From Peteryoungia rhizophila (GTDB lineage Bacteria > Pseudomonadota > Alphaproteobacteria > Rhizobiales > Rhizobiaceae): a stretch of 64,000 bases of DNA. The stretch lies in assembly GCF_004912145.1 (NCBI RefSeq), contig NZ_STGT01000002.1, positions 372,001-436,000 on the forward strand, written 5' to 3'. Under the pieces are notes generated by a model, which was not told the origin of the DNA, made no database searches, and saw nothing but the letters and a program-made list of their open reading frames with translations. Below, piece after piece: positions 8,183-16,494 of this stretch (positions are counted from its first letter, which is position 1; each line of letters begins with the position of its first letter). The position numbers were made by a program, and so were the translations under genes.

Positions 8183-9316
8183 ATGACCACTGCACGCATC
8201 CTCGACTTCATCAACACCCGACGTCCCGAAGGTCCCTGCCTCGTGGTCGACCTCGACGTCGTGCGCGACAATTTCGGTGCCTTCCGTCATGCCCTGCCGG
8301 ACAGCGCCATCTACTACGCAGTCAAGGCGAACCCGGCGCCGGAGATCCTCCAGCTCCTGGCCTCGCTCGGCTCGAACTTCGACTGCGCTTCCGTTGCTGA
8401 AATCCAGATGGCGCTCGATGCCGGTGCGGATGCCTCGCGCATCTCCTTCGGCAACACCATCAAGAAGGAACGCGACATCGCCCGTGCCTTCGCGCTCGGT
8501 GTGAACCTCTACGCCGTCGACAGCCATGAGGAAGTCGAGAAGATTTCCCGTGCCGCTCCCGGCGCCCGTGTGTTCTGCCGCGTCCTGACAGACGGCGAAG
8601 GCGCCGAATGGCCGCTTTCCCGCAAGTTCGGCTGCGTGCCGCAGATGGCCGTCGACGTTCTCGTCTACGCACATCAGCTCGGTCTCGAATCCTTCGGCGT
8701 CTCGTTCCATGTGGGTTCGCAGATGACCAAGGTCGATGCTTGGGATGGCGCCCTTGCTGATGCGAAGCGCGTGTTCAACTCGCTCGCCAAGCAGGGCATC
8801 GTCCTGAAGATGGTCAACATGGGTGGTGGTTTCCCGACCAAGTACCTGCGCGACATCCCGTCCGCAGAGGCTTATGGTCAGGCGATCAATGCGTCGCTGA
8901 AGAAGCACTTCGGCAACAACATCCCGCAGACCATCATCGAGCCGGGCCGCGGCATGGTCGGCAATGCCGGCGTGATCAAGGCGGAAGTCGTTCTGATCTC
9001 GAAGAAGTCTGATAATGACGAGCATCGCTGGGTGTTCCTCGACATCGGCAAGTTCGGCGGTCTCGCCGAAACCATGGACGAAGCGATCCGTTACCCGATC
9101 CGCACCGCCCATGACGCTGACGCGATGGAGCCCTGCGTTCTCGCCGGTCCGACCTGCGATTCGGCCGACGTGATGTACGAGAAGAACATGTATCCGTTGC
9201 CGATCTCGCTTTCGATCGGCGACGAAGTTCTGATCGAGGGTACCGGCGCCTACACCACCACCTATTCGGCGGTGGCGTTCAACGGCTTCGACCCGCTGAA
9301 GTCTTACGTCATCTGA
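8183..9316 (+). CDS. odc2: ornithine/lysine decarboxylase, PLP fold type III
   Basis: 377 residues from the ATG of MTTARILDFINTRRPEGPCLVVDLD. PLP-site residues are all visible: Schiff-base K48 in YYAVKANP, H176 in SFHVGSQ, the Gly loop GGGF at 214-217, EPGR at 253-256, and the catalytic dyad C325-D326 in GPTCDSADV. Length and motifs match the bacterial ornithine/lysine decarboxylase group of rhizobia and Vibrio. The enzyme makes putrescine (and possibly cadaverine), the entry to homospermidine/spermidine synthesis. The long structured leader before it suggests RNA-level control by polyamines (inference). A GNAT gene follows after a hairpin. Confidence 0.94.
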   Translation: MTTARILDFINTRRPEGPCLVVDLDVVRDNFGAFRHALPDSAIYYAVKANPAPEILQLLASLGSNFDCASVAEIQMALDAGADASRISFGNTIKKERDIARAFALGVNLYAVDSHEEVEKISRAAPGARVFCRVLTDGEGAEWPLSRKFGCVPQMAVDVLVYAHQLGLESFGVSFHVGSQMTKVDAWDGALADAKRVFNSLAKQGIVLKMVNMGGGFPTKYLRDIPSAEAYGQAINASLKKHFGNNIPQTIIEPGRGMVGNAGVIKAEVVLISKKSDNDEHRWVFLDIGKFGGLAETMDEAIRYPIRTAHDADAMEPCVLAGPTCDSADVMYEKNMYPLPISLSIGDEVLIEGTGAYTTTYSAVAFNGFDPLKSYVI

Positions 9317-9322
9317 CGTCTC

Positions 9323-9344
9323 CCGCGCCGGCCAACCGGCGCGG
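9323..9344 (+). other. intercistronic hairpin between odc2 and the GNAT gene
   Basis: Perfect 9-bp GC stem CCGCGCCGG / CCGGCGCGG with a CCAA loop, 7 nt after the odc2 stop. There is no U-run after it, so it is more likely an mRNA-stabilising or attenuating element inside the transcript than a full terminator. Confidence 0.6.
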
Positions 9345-9385
9345 ACCCTCACAATTATCGTCATCGCTTGGGATGGGAGGCCAGA

Positions 9386-9982
9386 ATGGCCGCTGTTCTG
9401 GACAGCATGCGCGCGCTTTTCGCGCCGGCGCCTGCATTTGTCATCGATCATGAAACGCCGGCCGACGTGGTCGCGCGCGAAGCGCTGCTTGACCGCACCA
9501 TGGGCCGCGACCGCCGCAAAAAGTCGTCGGAGAAGATCCGCCGCGGTCGCATTCCTGCCGAAGGGCTGGCATTCGTCGCCCGTGATGCCGCCGGCCATGT
9601 CATCGGCACCGTGCGCCTGTGGAACGTCGAAGCTGGGATCTGCCGTGAGGGCAGGGCGATCGATGCCCTGCTACTCGGTCCGCTTGCCGTCGACTGCGCC
9701 CATGAAGGCAAGGGGATCGGGGCTGCACTGATGCGGGCCGTTCTTCTCGAAGCGCGCAAGCGCGGGCACGGCGCTGTTCTGCTCGTCGGCGATGCCGCGT
9801 ACTATGAGCGTTTCGGCTTCTTTGCCGACAAGACGCAGCATCTGGTGATGCCGGGTCCGTTTGCGCGTGACCGCTTCCTGGCGCTGGAACTCGTGCATGG
9901 CTGGCTTGAAGGAGCCGCCGGCATGGTGGTCGCGTCCGGGCGCAAGCTGTCGCAGCCGATGGTCTCGCGCCGCGCAGCATGA
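9386..9982 (+). CDS. GNAT N-acetyltransferase, YhbS-like (COG3153)
   Basis: 198 residues from the ATG at 9386, chosen because GGGAGG lies 5 nt upstream; a TTG six codons earlier has no such site. The acetyl-CoA loop is seen in DCAHEGKGIGAALMRAVLLEARKRGHGAVLLVGDAAYYERFGF (about 112-155), typical of YhbS-like N-acetyltransferases. It follows odc2 by 69 nt and shares its direction, with a strong terminator only after this gene, so the two are probably co-transcribed. A polyamine or amino acid substrate is a reasonable guess from context but is not shown by the sequence. Confidence 0.85.
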   Translation: MAAVLDSMRALFAPAPAFVIDHETPADVVAREALLDRTMGRDRRKKSSEKIRRGRIPAEGLAFVARDAAGHVIGTVRLWNVEAGICREGRAIDALLLGPLAVDCAHEGKGIGAALMRAVLLEARKRGHGAVLLVGDAAYYERFGFFADKTQHLVMPGPFARDRFLALELVHGWLEGAAGMVVASGRKLSQPMVSRRAA

Positions 9983-10006
9983 TCGAAGGCTCCCGGATGC
10001 TCGCTG

Positions 10007-10049
10007 AAGGGCCCGGCCGCGATTCGTCGCGCCGGGCCCTTACCTTTTT
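10007..10049 (+). terminator. Rho-independent terminator of the odc2-GNAT unit
   Basis: 10-bp stem AAGGGCCCGG / CCGGGCCCTT (10007-10016, 10032-10041), with a nested CGCG pairing in the loop, then ACCTTTTT. The sequence marks the likely end of the odc2 transcript. Confidence 0.85.
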
Positions 10050-10532
10050 GCTTTGGTGTGCAGGCGGTTTGCCGGCCCCGCCTTTGCCAATCGTCACCTC
10101 TGGCTGTGTCGCCTCGGCCACAGGCGCCCCCTATCGCTTCTGATCACAATTCGGTCCTGTTGAGACTGGAGAGCGGAGCCGATGGCAGCCGCCTTTATCT
10201 TTTTCAATCTGCGCCAGGGCATGAAGCCCGGAAAGTCTCGGTTCTTCGAAGGTTGAGAACGCCGGGTCTGCCGCCACGCGGGGCGCTCATCCTGTCGGTG
10301 TGGCAGGTTTCACACGGCGATCACGGGTTCCTGACACAGTTGATCTTTTTTCGGCCACATCAAGGAACCATTTTCCTGTTCGAAGCTTCCTGCTGCGGGG
10401 TCCGGCGCGAAAAATTTCGCACGGGCGGGAACAAAAGCGCCGGTTGGGTTTAGATGGTTATGTTGTATAATCATCACATACTTTAACCAGAGATGGCGTT
10501 ATAAGTGGCCTTGTAACACAGGAGTTAAAAAT
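10050..10532. other. intergenic region upstream of the porin gene
   Basis: About 480 nt without a supportable gene. One + strand frame is open at 10058-10453 (131 codons), but its composition (Pro/Arg/Leu-rich, no domain) looks random. The last 80 nt are AT-rich (10450-10530), end with a GGAG Shine-Dalgarno sequence before the porin ATG, and probably hold its promoter. A long untranslated leader or a small RNA in the GC-rich part cannot be excluded. Confidence 0.5.
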
Positions 10533-11147
10533 ATGATGAAGAGCATCCTTCTCGGATCTGCCGCCGCTCTGGCGATTTCGACCTCGGCTTTTGCGGCTGA
10601 CGCAATCTACGAAGCTCCGGCTGAACCGCCGATCGCTGTCGAAACCGTGCCGCAGTTTTCCTGGGCAGGTGGCTATGCAGGTATCCTCACTGGCTACGGC
10701 TGGGGTGACGGCGAAGTCGCTGGTTTCGACGAGAGCTTCGACGGCGCACGCTTCGGCGGTTTCGCAGGTTACAACTGGGATCTCGGCAACCAGCTGGTCG
10801 TCGGTGTCGAAGGTGACCTGAACTACGACTGGAACGAAGAAACCATTGCTGGCGCCGACTATGAAACCGGCCTGAACTGGTCCGCTCGTGCCCGCGTTGG
10901 TTACGCCATGGACCGCGCGCTGCTCTTCGCAGCTGGTGGTTACACCGGTACCAATGTTGAAGGCCCGCTCGGCGACGACACGCTGCATGGCTGGACCATC
11001 GGTGGTGGCGTCGACTACGCCTTGACCGACCGCATGTTCACTCGCGTCGAATATCGTTACAACGACTTCGGCAATGGCAACGTTGGCGGCACAGACGTCG
11101 ATTTCAGCCAGCACACGGTCAATGTCGGCCTCGCCGTCAAGTTCTGA
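10533..11147 (+). CDS. outer-membrane beta-barrel protein (Omp25/31, RopB-like)
   Basis: 204 residues. The signal peptide MMKSILLGSAAALAISTSAFA is followed by mature ADAIYEAPAEPP. The body alternates Gly/aromatic strands (WAGGYAGILTGYGWGDGEV, GGFAGYNWDLGNQLVVGVEGDL, WSARARVGYAMDRALLFAAGGYTG) and ends VNVGLAVKF with a C-terminal Phe, the outer-membrane insertion signal. This is the 8-stranded porin-like family of Brucella Omp25/Omp31 and rhizobial RopB. It stands alone, with its own AT-rich promoter region and a strong terminator. Related proteins are abundant and help envelope stability; the role of this copy is not known. Confidence 0.9.
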   Translation: MMKSILLGSAAALAISTSAFAADAIYEAPAEPPIAVETVPQFSWAGGYAGILTGYGWGDGEVAGFDESFDGARFGGFAGYNWDLGNQLVVGVEGDLNYDWNEETIAGADYETGLNWSARARVGYAMDRALLFAAGGYTGTNVEGPLGDDTLHGWTIGGGVDYALTDRMFTRVEYRYNDFGNGNVGGTDVDFSQHTVNVGLAVKF

Positions 11148-11166
11148 TCTAATTCATCAGACATGA

Positions 11167-11202
11167 AAAAGCCCGGCTTCCTTACGGAGGCCGGGCTTTT
11201 TT
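11167..11202 (+). terminator. Rho-independent terminator of the porin gene
   Basis: Stem AAAAGCCCGG / CCGGGCTTTT (11167-11176, 11191-11200), a 14-nt loop containing further pairs (CTTCC/GGAGG), and a TTTTTT tail. The A-run on the left arm makes it potentially bidirectional, so it may also end the chemoreceptor transcript arriving from the right. Confidence 0.9.
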
Positions 11203-11219
11203 GTCTTCGCTCTGAAGGC

Positions 11220-13055
11220 TCAGGCGGCGCGATGGTTGATCTGGCGTGCCCCGCTGTCGCGGATTTCGGCCCGGCGATTCAACTGGAAATGATTGACCAG
11301 CGTCGTGAGTTGGACGGCGCCTTCCGCCAGAGTATGACTGATCGCGGTCGTTTCCTCGACCATGGCGGCGTTCTGCTGGGTCATCTGGTCTATGCTGTTG
11401 ATGGCAGCGCTGATCTCCTGCAGTCCGAGTGCCTGTTCGCGGGCGGCTGTGGCGATTGCATCGACATTGGTGTCGATCCGGCTGACAAAATCGCCGATCT
11501 GATCGAGCGCGTTGCCGGTTTCGCCGACGAGTTGAACCCCCGATGAGACCTCGACGCTGGACTTCTGGATCAGACCCTTGATGTCGCGAGCGGCATTCGC
11601 AGAGCGCTGGGCGAGTTCGCGGACTTCCTGGGCGACGACAGCAAAGCCCTTGCCGGCGTCACCGGCACGCGCTGCTTCGACGCCGGCATTGAGCGCCAGC
11701 AGGTTCGTCTGGAACGCGATCTCGTCTATGACCCCGATGATCTGGCCGATTTCGGACGAGGCCGATTCGATGCGTTCCATGGCGGAGACTGCGGAGCGAA
11801 CGACTTCACCGGAAGAGACGGCACAGTTCTTGGCGTCGCGCACCAGTTCTCGCGTGTCGCTGGTCCGCTGGGCGGAGGCGCGGACCGTTGCGGTCACCTG
11901 TTCGAGGGCCGCCGAGGTTTCCTCTAGAGCGGCTGCCTGCTGCTCCGTGCGGGTCGCAAGATTGCCGGAGGCTTGGCGCATTTCCTGGCTGTTCTCCAGA
12001 AGTCTGCGCGTTTCCTCCAGAACCCGCTCCAGCGTCGCCTGGAAGGTGGCGATGGAGTGGTTGAAGTCCTGACGTAGAGGCTCGAAGCGCGGTTCGAAGG
12101 CTTCGTCCAGTGTCATGCGAATATTGCACTCGGCCAGGCGGTGCAGGCCGGCACCGAGCGCTTCGATGACGAAACGCAGAGCTTCGGCTTCGATCATCCG
12201 GTCCTTGTCGCGCAGGCTGCGTTCGTGATCGACTTCGGCGCGCGCGGCTTCCGTTTCCGCCTGTAGGCGCTGGTTCTCGAGGCCTGCCTGTCGGAAAACT
12301 TCGACTGCCGCTGCGATGTGACCGATTTCGTCGCGGCGATTGGCATAGGGAACCGCTGAGGTAAAGTCGCCGGCTGCCATGTTGGTCATGAAACCGGTGA
12401 TTTCACCGAGCGGCTTCAGGGCGCGGCGGTGGATGAAGTAGACGCTGCCCAGGGCGGTGCCAAGCAGCAGGAGGCCAAGCGTGAAGACGATGGTTTCGCG
12501 GCTCGCCGATTCCGCTGCGGCATAGGCCTCGCGGCCGACGAGGTAGTCGGTCGCCATCGTCACCAACTCGTTGACCGAGACTTCGTGTTCGTGAAACTCG
12601 ACCTTCAGCTTGGCGAGCGCCGGGGTGATAGCGCTGGCATCGCGGGCGGAAAGAGCGGGGCGAACTTCGTTCTGCAGGGTGCTCCAGAAGAGGTCGCCCT
12701 TTGCGATGACTTCGTCATAGAGCTTTGCGCGAAGATTGTCGGGAAGGGTCGAGGTTTTCCAGTATTCGCGACGCTCGTCGTAGAGCTTCTTCAACAGGTC
12801 GAAGCGAGGCACGTTGACTGCCGCGGTTTCGGGATGGATGAAAACTTCATTGGCGAGCGCGTAGGATTCGATCAGGTAGAGCGGTGGAGGCAGGATGTCC
12901 GCGATCAGGTCCTTGCCGTCGACGATCTGCTTGTAGATCGGACCGTTGACTTTCAGTGTCTGCAGCGTCTGAGCGCCGACGCCTGCGACGGCCACTATGC
13001 CGGCGGCCAGGGCAAGACCTGCCGCGGTCACCACGATTTTCAGGTTCAGGTTCAT
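11220..13055 (-). CDS. methyl-accepting chemotaxis protein
   Basis: 611 residues. TM1 at about 7-29, a periplasmic all-helical sensor region of about 150 residues, TM2 near 185-207, a HAMP domain (RALKPLGEITGFMTNMAAGDF), then the signalling domain. The hairpin tip is IGVIDEIAFQTNLLALNAGVEAARAG, with the E-I-A-F-Q-T-N-L-L-A-L-N-A core that contacts CheA/CheW. The periplasmic part is helical-bundle-like; no ligand is predicted. The C-terminal tail (LNRRAEIRDSGARQINHRAA) lacks the NWETF-type pentapeptide that tethers CheR/CheB. No che genes are nearby, so it feeds a chemotaxis cluster elsewhere. Confidence 0.93.
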   Translation of the reverse strand: MNLNLKIVVTAAGLALAAGIVAVAGVGAQTLQTLKVNGPIYKQIVDGKDLIADILPPPLYLIESYALANEVFIHPETAAVNVPRFDLLKKLYDERREYWKTSTLPDNLRAKLYDEVIAKGDLFWSTLQNEVRPALSARDASAITPALAKLKVEFHEHEVSVNELVTMATDYLVGREAYAAAESASRETIVFTLGLLLLGTALGSVYFIHRRALKPLGEITGFMTNMAAGDFTSAVPYANRRDEIGHIAAAVEVFRQAGLENQRLQAETEAARAEVDHERSLRDKDRMIEAEALRFVIEALGAGLHRLAECNIRMTLDEAFEPRFEPLRQDFNHSIATFQATLERVLEETRRLLENSQEMRQASGNLATRTEQQAAALEETSAALEQVTATVRASAQRTSDTRELVRDAKNCAVSSGEVVRSAVSAMERIESASSEIGQIIGVIDEIAFQTNLLALNAGVEAARAGDAGKGFAVVAQEVRELAQRSANAARDIKGLIQKSSVEVSSGVQLVGETGNALDQIGDFVSRIDTNVDAIATAAREQALGLQEISAAINSIDQMTQQNAAMVEETTAISHTLAEGAVQLTTLVNHFQLNRRAEIRDSGARQINHRAA

Positions 13056-13354
13056 GTTGCGTCCGTTCGCAAGTCCGTCCGCCGAGCAGGCGCATGAAGA
13101 TGCGCCCTCGGCCGGGTTGCCGTGGTTGAAGAAAACTGAAGAGGATTCGTTGGTAAACTTTCAGTCCAGACGAGACGCGGCTGTTCTGTCTCTCGCTCGC
13201 CTCCCCGAAAAATAGGGAGGGAATTACTACCACATGGTTAAGCTGAGTATTTGGTGAACTGGTTACTACGACTTTTTATAGTATTAGCCCGTCAGGCGGG
13301 ATTTTCACCGTGCATACACGCAACTATAGCGCTTTAGATCCATGTTTTCGGCAA
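13056..13354. other. intergenic region upstream of the chemoreceptor gene
   Basis: Holds the chemoreceptor promoter region (AT-rich 13220-13290) and a short hairpin CCTCCC/GGGAGG near 13201-13220. No gene, and no clear terminator for a neighbouring transcript, was seen. Confidence 0.4.
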
Positions 13355-14341
13355 TCAGCCGGTGATATCGATCACGCCGCAGTCTCCGGCCTCTGAGGCG
13401 AAAGCGAGGAGCTTGCCCGTGCTGCTCCAGGCGAGCGAGGTGACAGCGCCCTTGCCCGGGCGGCGCAGAAGCGCCTCCTTGCCGTCGGCAATGCGGACCG
13501 CGAGGATCATGCCGTCGATGAATCCGATCGCCAAAACCTCTTCGATCGGGTGGAAGGCGACCTGAGTGACGAGAATGTTGGCGCGGGTGCCGAGTTCCAG
13601 CGGAGCCTTGCCCATCGGGCCGTCCTTGCCGGAAAACGGCCAGACGATTGCAGCCGGCGCGCCTGACGAGGCGAGCCACTTGCCCTTCAGGGACCAGGAC
13701 AGGGATTTGACCTTGGCCGGATAGCCGGTCATGCGCATGTGGCGGGTGTCGGCGGCCTTGCCGTCGAGCTTCCAGCCATGCAGCGCCGATTCCTGCATCA
13801 TGGTGACGACGAAGCGGCCGTCAGGCGAGAAGGTGACGCCGGTATGGGCTCCCTTCCAGTCGAGATCGACAGGCGCGCCTGCCGTTCCGACCCAGTGCAG
13901 CGTGACGCCATTGTAGCGTGCGACGGCGATGCGCAGGCCCTTGGGCGCGAAATCCACCGCCTCGACCGTGCGCTCCTCGGTGAATTCCTTCGTTGTGCCG
14001 TCGGCAAGACGCACGAAGGCCGACTTGCCATGGGCATAGGCGACGGCACCCTGCGGGCCTGGCGCCACGACGGAAATCCACTTGCGCGGCACGTGGGCGA
14101 GTTCGGTCACGGTGCCGTCATGGGCGATGCGCAGCACGCGACCGTCTTCACCACCGGTCAGCAGCGTCTGGCTTGCCGGATCCTTGATGCAAGTGAGGAG
14201 GCCGGCATTGGCCTCCGTCACCTTCTCGCCGCCGTCCAGCCGGTGAACAGCACCCGTCGCGGCAGCAAAGACCGGGATGTCTCCGAGGAAATGGGTGGAG
14301 ACAACGTGACCTTCGATATCGAGTGGCGCGACAGTGGGCAT
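13355..14341 (-). CDS. WD40-repeat beta-propeller protein
   Basis: 328 residues with seven weak WD40-like blades, for example VTFSPDGRFVVTMMQESALHGW, VKSLSWSLKGKWLASSGAPAAIVW, VAFHPIEEVLAIGFIDGMILAVRI and VTSLAWSSTGKLLAFASEAGDCGVIDI. There is no signal peptide, so it is likely cytoplasmic. It follows the CobW GTPase gene by 66 nt in the same direction with no terminator between, so it is probably co-transcribed and under the same zinc control. The role is unknown. A propeller platform that partners the GTPase or a client metalloprotein is the natural guess from context. Confidence 0.8.
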   Translation of the reverse strand: MPTVAPLDIEGHVVSTHFLGDIPVFAAATGAVHRLDGGEKVTEANAGLLTCIKDPASQTLLTGGEDGRVLRIAHDGTVTELAHVPRKWISVVAPGPQGAVAYAHGKSAFVRLADGTTKEFTEERTVEAVDFAPKGLRIAVARYNGVTLHWVGTAGAPVDLDWKGAHTGVTFSPDGRFVVTMMQESALHGWKLDGKAADTRHMRMTGYPAKVKSLSWSLKGKWLASSGAPAAIVWPFSGKDGPMGKAPLELGTRANILVTQVAFHPIEEVLAIGFIDGMILAVRIADGKEALLRRPGKGAVTSLAWSSTGKLLAFASEAGDCGVIDITG

Positions 14342-14407
14342 ACGGACAGGCTTTCTTTCGGGCAGATTTCAAGGGTAAGGGGGCGCAAAGCGCCCCGGTC
14401 AGTCAAT

Positions 14408-15511
14408 TCAGGCGGTCGCTTCGCAGGCCTTGAAGCTTGCTTCCAGCTTCTCGCGATCGAGTTCGCGGCCGATGAAGACAAGGCGGCTTTCGCGCTTCTC
14501 GCCATCCTTCCACGGGCGCTGGTGATCGCCTTCGACGATCATGTGGACGCCCTGCACGACATAGCGCTCTTCGTCGCCCTTGAAGGCGATGATGCCCTTC
14601 AGGCGCAGGATGTTCGGACCTTGCGTCTGGGTCACCTTCTGGATCCAGGGGAAGAAACGGTCCGGGTTCATCTCACCGCCGCGAAGCGAAACCGAGGTGA
14701 CGGTAACATCGTGGATCGCAGAGGGGGCATGGTCGTGGTGGTGGTGGCCATGGTCGTGATGATGGTGTTCGTGCCCGTGGTCATGGTCATGGTGATCATG
14801 CCCATGGTGGTGGTCGTGGTCGCAATCCGGGCCGCAGACATGATCCGGGTCGTCATGGTCGAGGAAGTGCGGGTCGTTTTCCAGCGCGCGCTCAAGGTTG
14901 AAGGCGCCCTGATCGAGTACCTTGGAGAGATCCACGCCCGAACGCGTCGTCGAATAGATGCGGGCGGACGGGTTGATCGCGCGCACGATGTGCTCGATCT
15001 GGTGCAGTTCGTCATGGCTGACGAGATCGGCCTTGTTGATCACGACGACGTCGGCAAAGGCAATCTGGTCTTCGGCCTCGCGGCTGTCCTTGAGGCGCAG
15101 CGGCAGATGCTTGGCATCGACCAGAGCCACCACGGCGTCGAGCTCGGTCTTTGCGCGGACATCGTCATCCATGAAGAAGGTCTGAGCGACTGGGACCGGA
15201 TCAGCCAGGCCTGTCGTTTCGACGATGATGCCGTCGAAGCGGCCCGGGCGGCGCATCAGGCCTTCCACAACGCGGATCAGGTCGCCGCGCACCGTGCAGC
15301 AGACGCAGCCATTGTTCATCTCGTAGATTTCTTCATCCGACTCGACGATCAGGTCATTGTCGATACCGATCTCGCCGAACTCGTTGACGATGACGGCGTA
15401 TTTCTTGCCGTGGTTTTCCGACAGGATACGGTTCAAGAGCGTCGTCTTGCCGGCACCGAGATAGCCGGTGAGCACGGTGACGGGTGTCGGTTTTACGGAT
15501 GCTTCGGTCAT
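14408..15511 (-). CDS. CobW/COG0523 zinc metallochaperone GTPase with His-rich region (YciC/ZigA type)
   Basis: 367 residues. The Walker A GYLGAGKT (16-23), the metal-binding CxCC motif (C69, C71, C72 in [11 protein letters not shown]), the switch-like ETTGLADP (99-105) and the NKAD guanine motif (159-162) define a COG0523 G3E GTPase. A His/Asp-rich stretch spans about 215-262, including CGPDC, followed by the CobW C-terminal domain. Such proteins deliver zinc to enzymes under zinc starvation; Agrobacterium has a Zur-regulated homologue named YciC. A perfect GTAAT-N3-ATTAC palindrome 40 nt upstream fits Zur control. It is the first gene of a unit with the WD40 gene. Confidence 0.92.
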   Translation of the reverse strand: MTEASVKPTPVTVLTGYLGAGKTTLLNRILSENHGKKYAVIVNEFGEIGIDNDLIVESDEEIYEMNNGCVCCTVRGDLIRVVEGLMRRPGRFDGIIVETTGLADPVPVAQTFFMDDDVRAKTELDAVVALVDAKHLPLRLKDSREAEDQIAFADVVVINKADLVSHDELHQIEHIVRAINPSARIYSTTRSGVDLSKVLDQGAFNLERALENDPHFLDHDDPDHVCGPDCDHDHHHGHDHHDHDHGHEHHHHDHGHHHHDHAPSAIHDVTVTSVSLRGGEMNPDRFFPWIQKVTQTQGPNILRLKGIIAFKGDEERYVVQGVHMIVEGDHQRPWKDGEKRESRLVFIGRELDREKLEASFKACEATA

Positions 15512-15550
15512 GAAAGCCTCTGATGTCAGGGGGCGCCGGGCGATGCGGCT

Positions 15551-15563
15551 GTAATGGTATTAC
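15551..15563. promoter_or_regulatory. candidate Zur operator upstream of the CobW gene
   Basis: GTAAT-GGT-ATTAC is a perfect 5-bp inverted repeat with a 3-nt centre, located 40 nt before the CobW start codon. Alphaproteobacterial Zur boxes are AT-rich palindromes with a GTAAT/ATTAC or GTTAT/ATAAC core. Zur repression of COG0523 genes is documented in Agrobacterium. Binding here is inferred from position and symmetry. Confidence 0.6.
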
Positions 15564-15604
15564 CCCCATATAGGCGTTCCGCTTCGCCAGTTCAAAGGCT
15601 TTCG

Positions 15605-16402
15605 TCAAGCTGTATCCATGTCTGAGACGTCGAACGCATGTACGTCATCCAGCAGTTCCAAAATGCCCCTCACTGCGTGAGCGATCAGTGCCTCACCCCG
15701 CTCCGCCGTTGCCGCCGCCGCATTGCCGGTGACGCCGTCCGGGTTGAGGTCCGACATCTTCCAGCCGAAGGCATGGGGCCCGTAGGCGCGCAGGTGTTTG
15801 TAGCGCGCCGCGAAGTCCGACTGGCGCGAGGGGAAGTTGCGAGCCTTGGTCATATCGACTTGCTTCGGGGCCAGGGCCAGCATGACCGAGGTCTCGATAT
15901 CACCGCCGTGGATGTCGATCGCCTTGTCCTCTGGGCTCATCCAGCCGTCCGGAATGCCGAAGCGGGTCCAGCTGGTGGCGACCACCAGCATGTTAAAACG
16001 AATGCGGGCCTCGGTCGCCACGATGGTCAGGAGCGGCGAGTTGCCGCCATGGGCGTTGAGCAGCACGAGCTTGCGGATGCCCTGGCGGTTCAGGGTCTCG
16101 GCGATGCCGAGCCAGCGGTGGACGGCATCTTCGAAGGTGAGAGTGCGCGTGCCTTCCACATCCATGTGTTCGATGGAATAGCCGATCGCTTCGACCGGCA
16201 GGATGGTCACAGGCAGATGGGCGGGGAGGGCCTCCGCCAGGCGGTTTGCAATGCCCGATGCAATGATCGTGTCGGTCTCTAAGGGCAAGTGCGGGCCATG
16301 CTGTTCATGGGCGCCGAGGGGAAGGACGGCGATCCAGTCGGCGCGGTCAATAGACGTCAGGGCCGGATCGTTCTGGTCGTACCACGACACCGGTTTCACC
16401 AT
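15605..16402 (-). CDS. creatininase-family amidohydrolase
   Basis: 265 residues from the ATG of MVKPVSWYDQNDP (AGGAG 10 nt upstream; a longer frame from 16483 lacks family similarity at its start). Metal ligands of the creatininase fold are visible: E33, H35 and D44 in GAHEQHGPHLPLETDT, the HGGN motif (NAHGGNSPLL), and a Glu in HGGDIETS. Family members hydrolyse cyclic or linear amides (creatinine, mycofactocin precursor, formamidopyrimidine intermediates). No pathway partner is adjacent, so the substrate is unknown. It is divergent from the MarR gene, with a 92-nt shared promoter region. Confidence 0.85.
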   Translation of the reverse strand: MVKPVSWYDQNDPALTSIDRADWIAVLPLGAHEQHGPHLPLETDTIIASGIANRLAEALPAHLPVTILPVEAIGYSIEHMDVEGTRTLTFEDAVHRWLGIAETLNRQGIRKLVLLNAHGGNSPLLTIVATEARIRFNMLVVATSWTRFGIPDGWMSPEDKAIDIHGGDIETSVMLALAPKQVDMTKARNFPSRQSDFAARYKHLRAYGPHAFGWKMSDLNPDGVTGNAAAATAERGEALIAHAVRGILELLDDVHAFDVSDMDTA

Positions 16403-16494
16403 CTGGTCTAAGCTCCTGATCTTCGTTATGCATGGCAACCAAACGTCGCGGCGGGTAATGCAGCGGTTGTAGCGCGTGTCCATCGGGGAGAGTC

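Noticed and set aside
7946..9598. Long open frame on the minus strand opposite odc2
   Set aside because: It is the antisense shadow of a GC-rich, strongly codon-biased gene; no domain or ribosome-binding site was seen.
10058..10453. 131-codon + strand frame before the porin gene
   Set aside because: No ribosome-binding site, random-looking composition and no domain; treated as part of the intergenic region.
14716..14860. Low-complexity GTGGTGATG-like tract, considered as a tandem repeat or CRISPR-like element
   Set aside because: It is simply the His/Asp codon run of the CobW metal-binding region.
13739..15523. + strand frame with Val/Met-rich repeats opposite the CobW gene
   Set aside because: The repetitive look comes from the complement of the His-codon run of the CobW protein, not from a real repeat protein.
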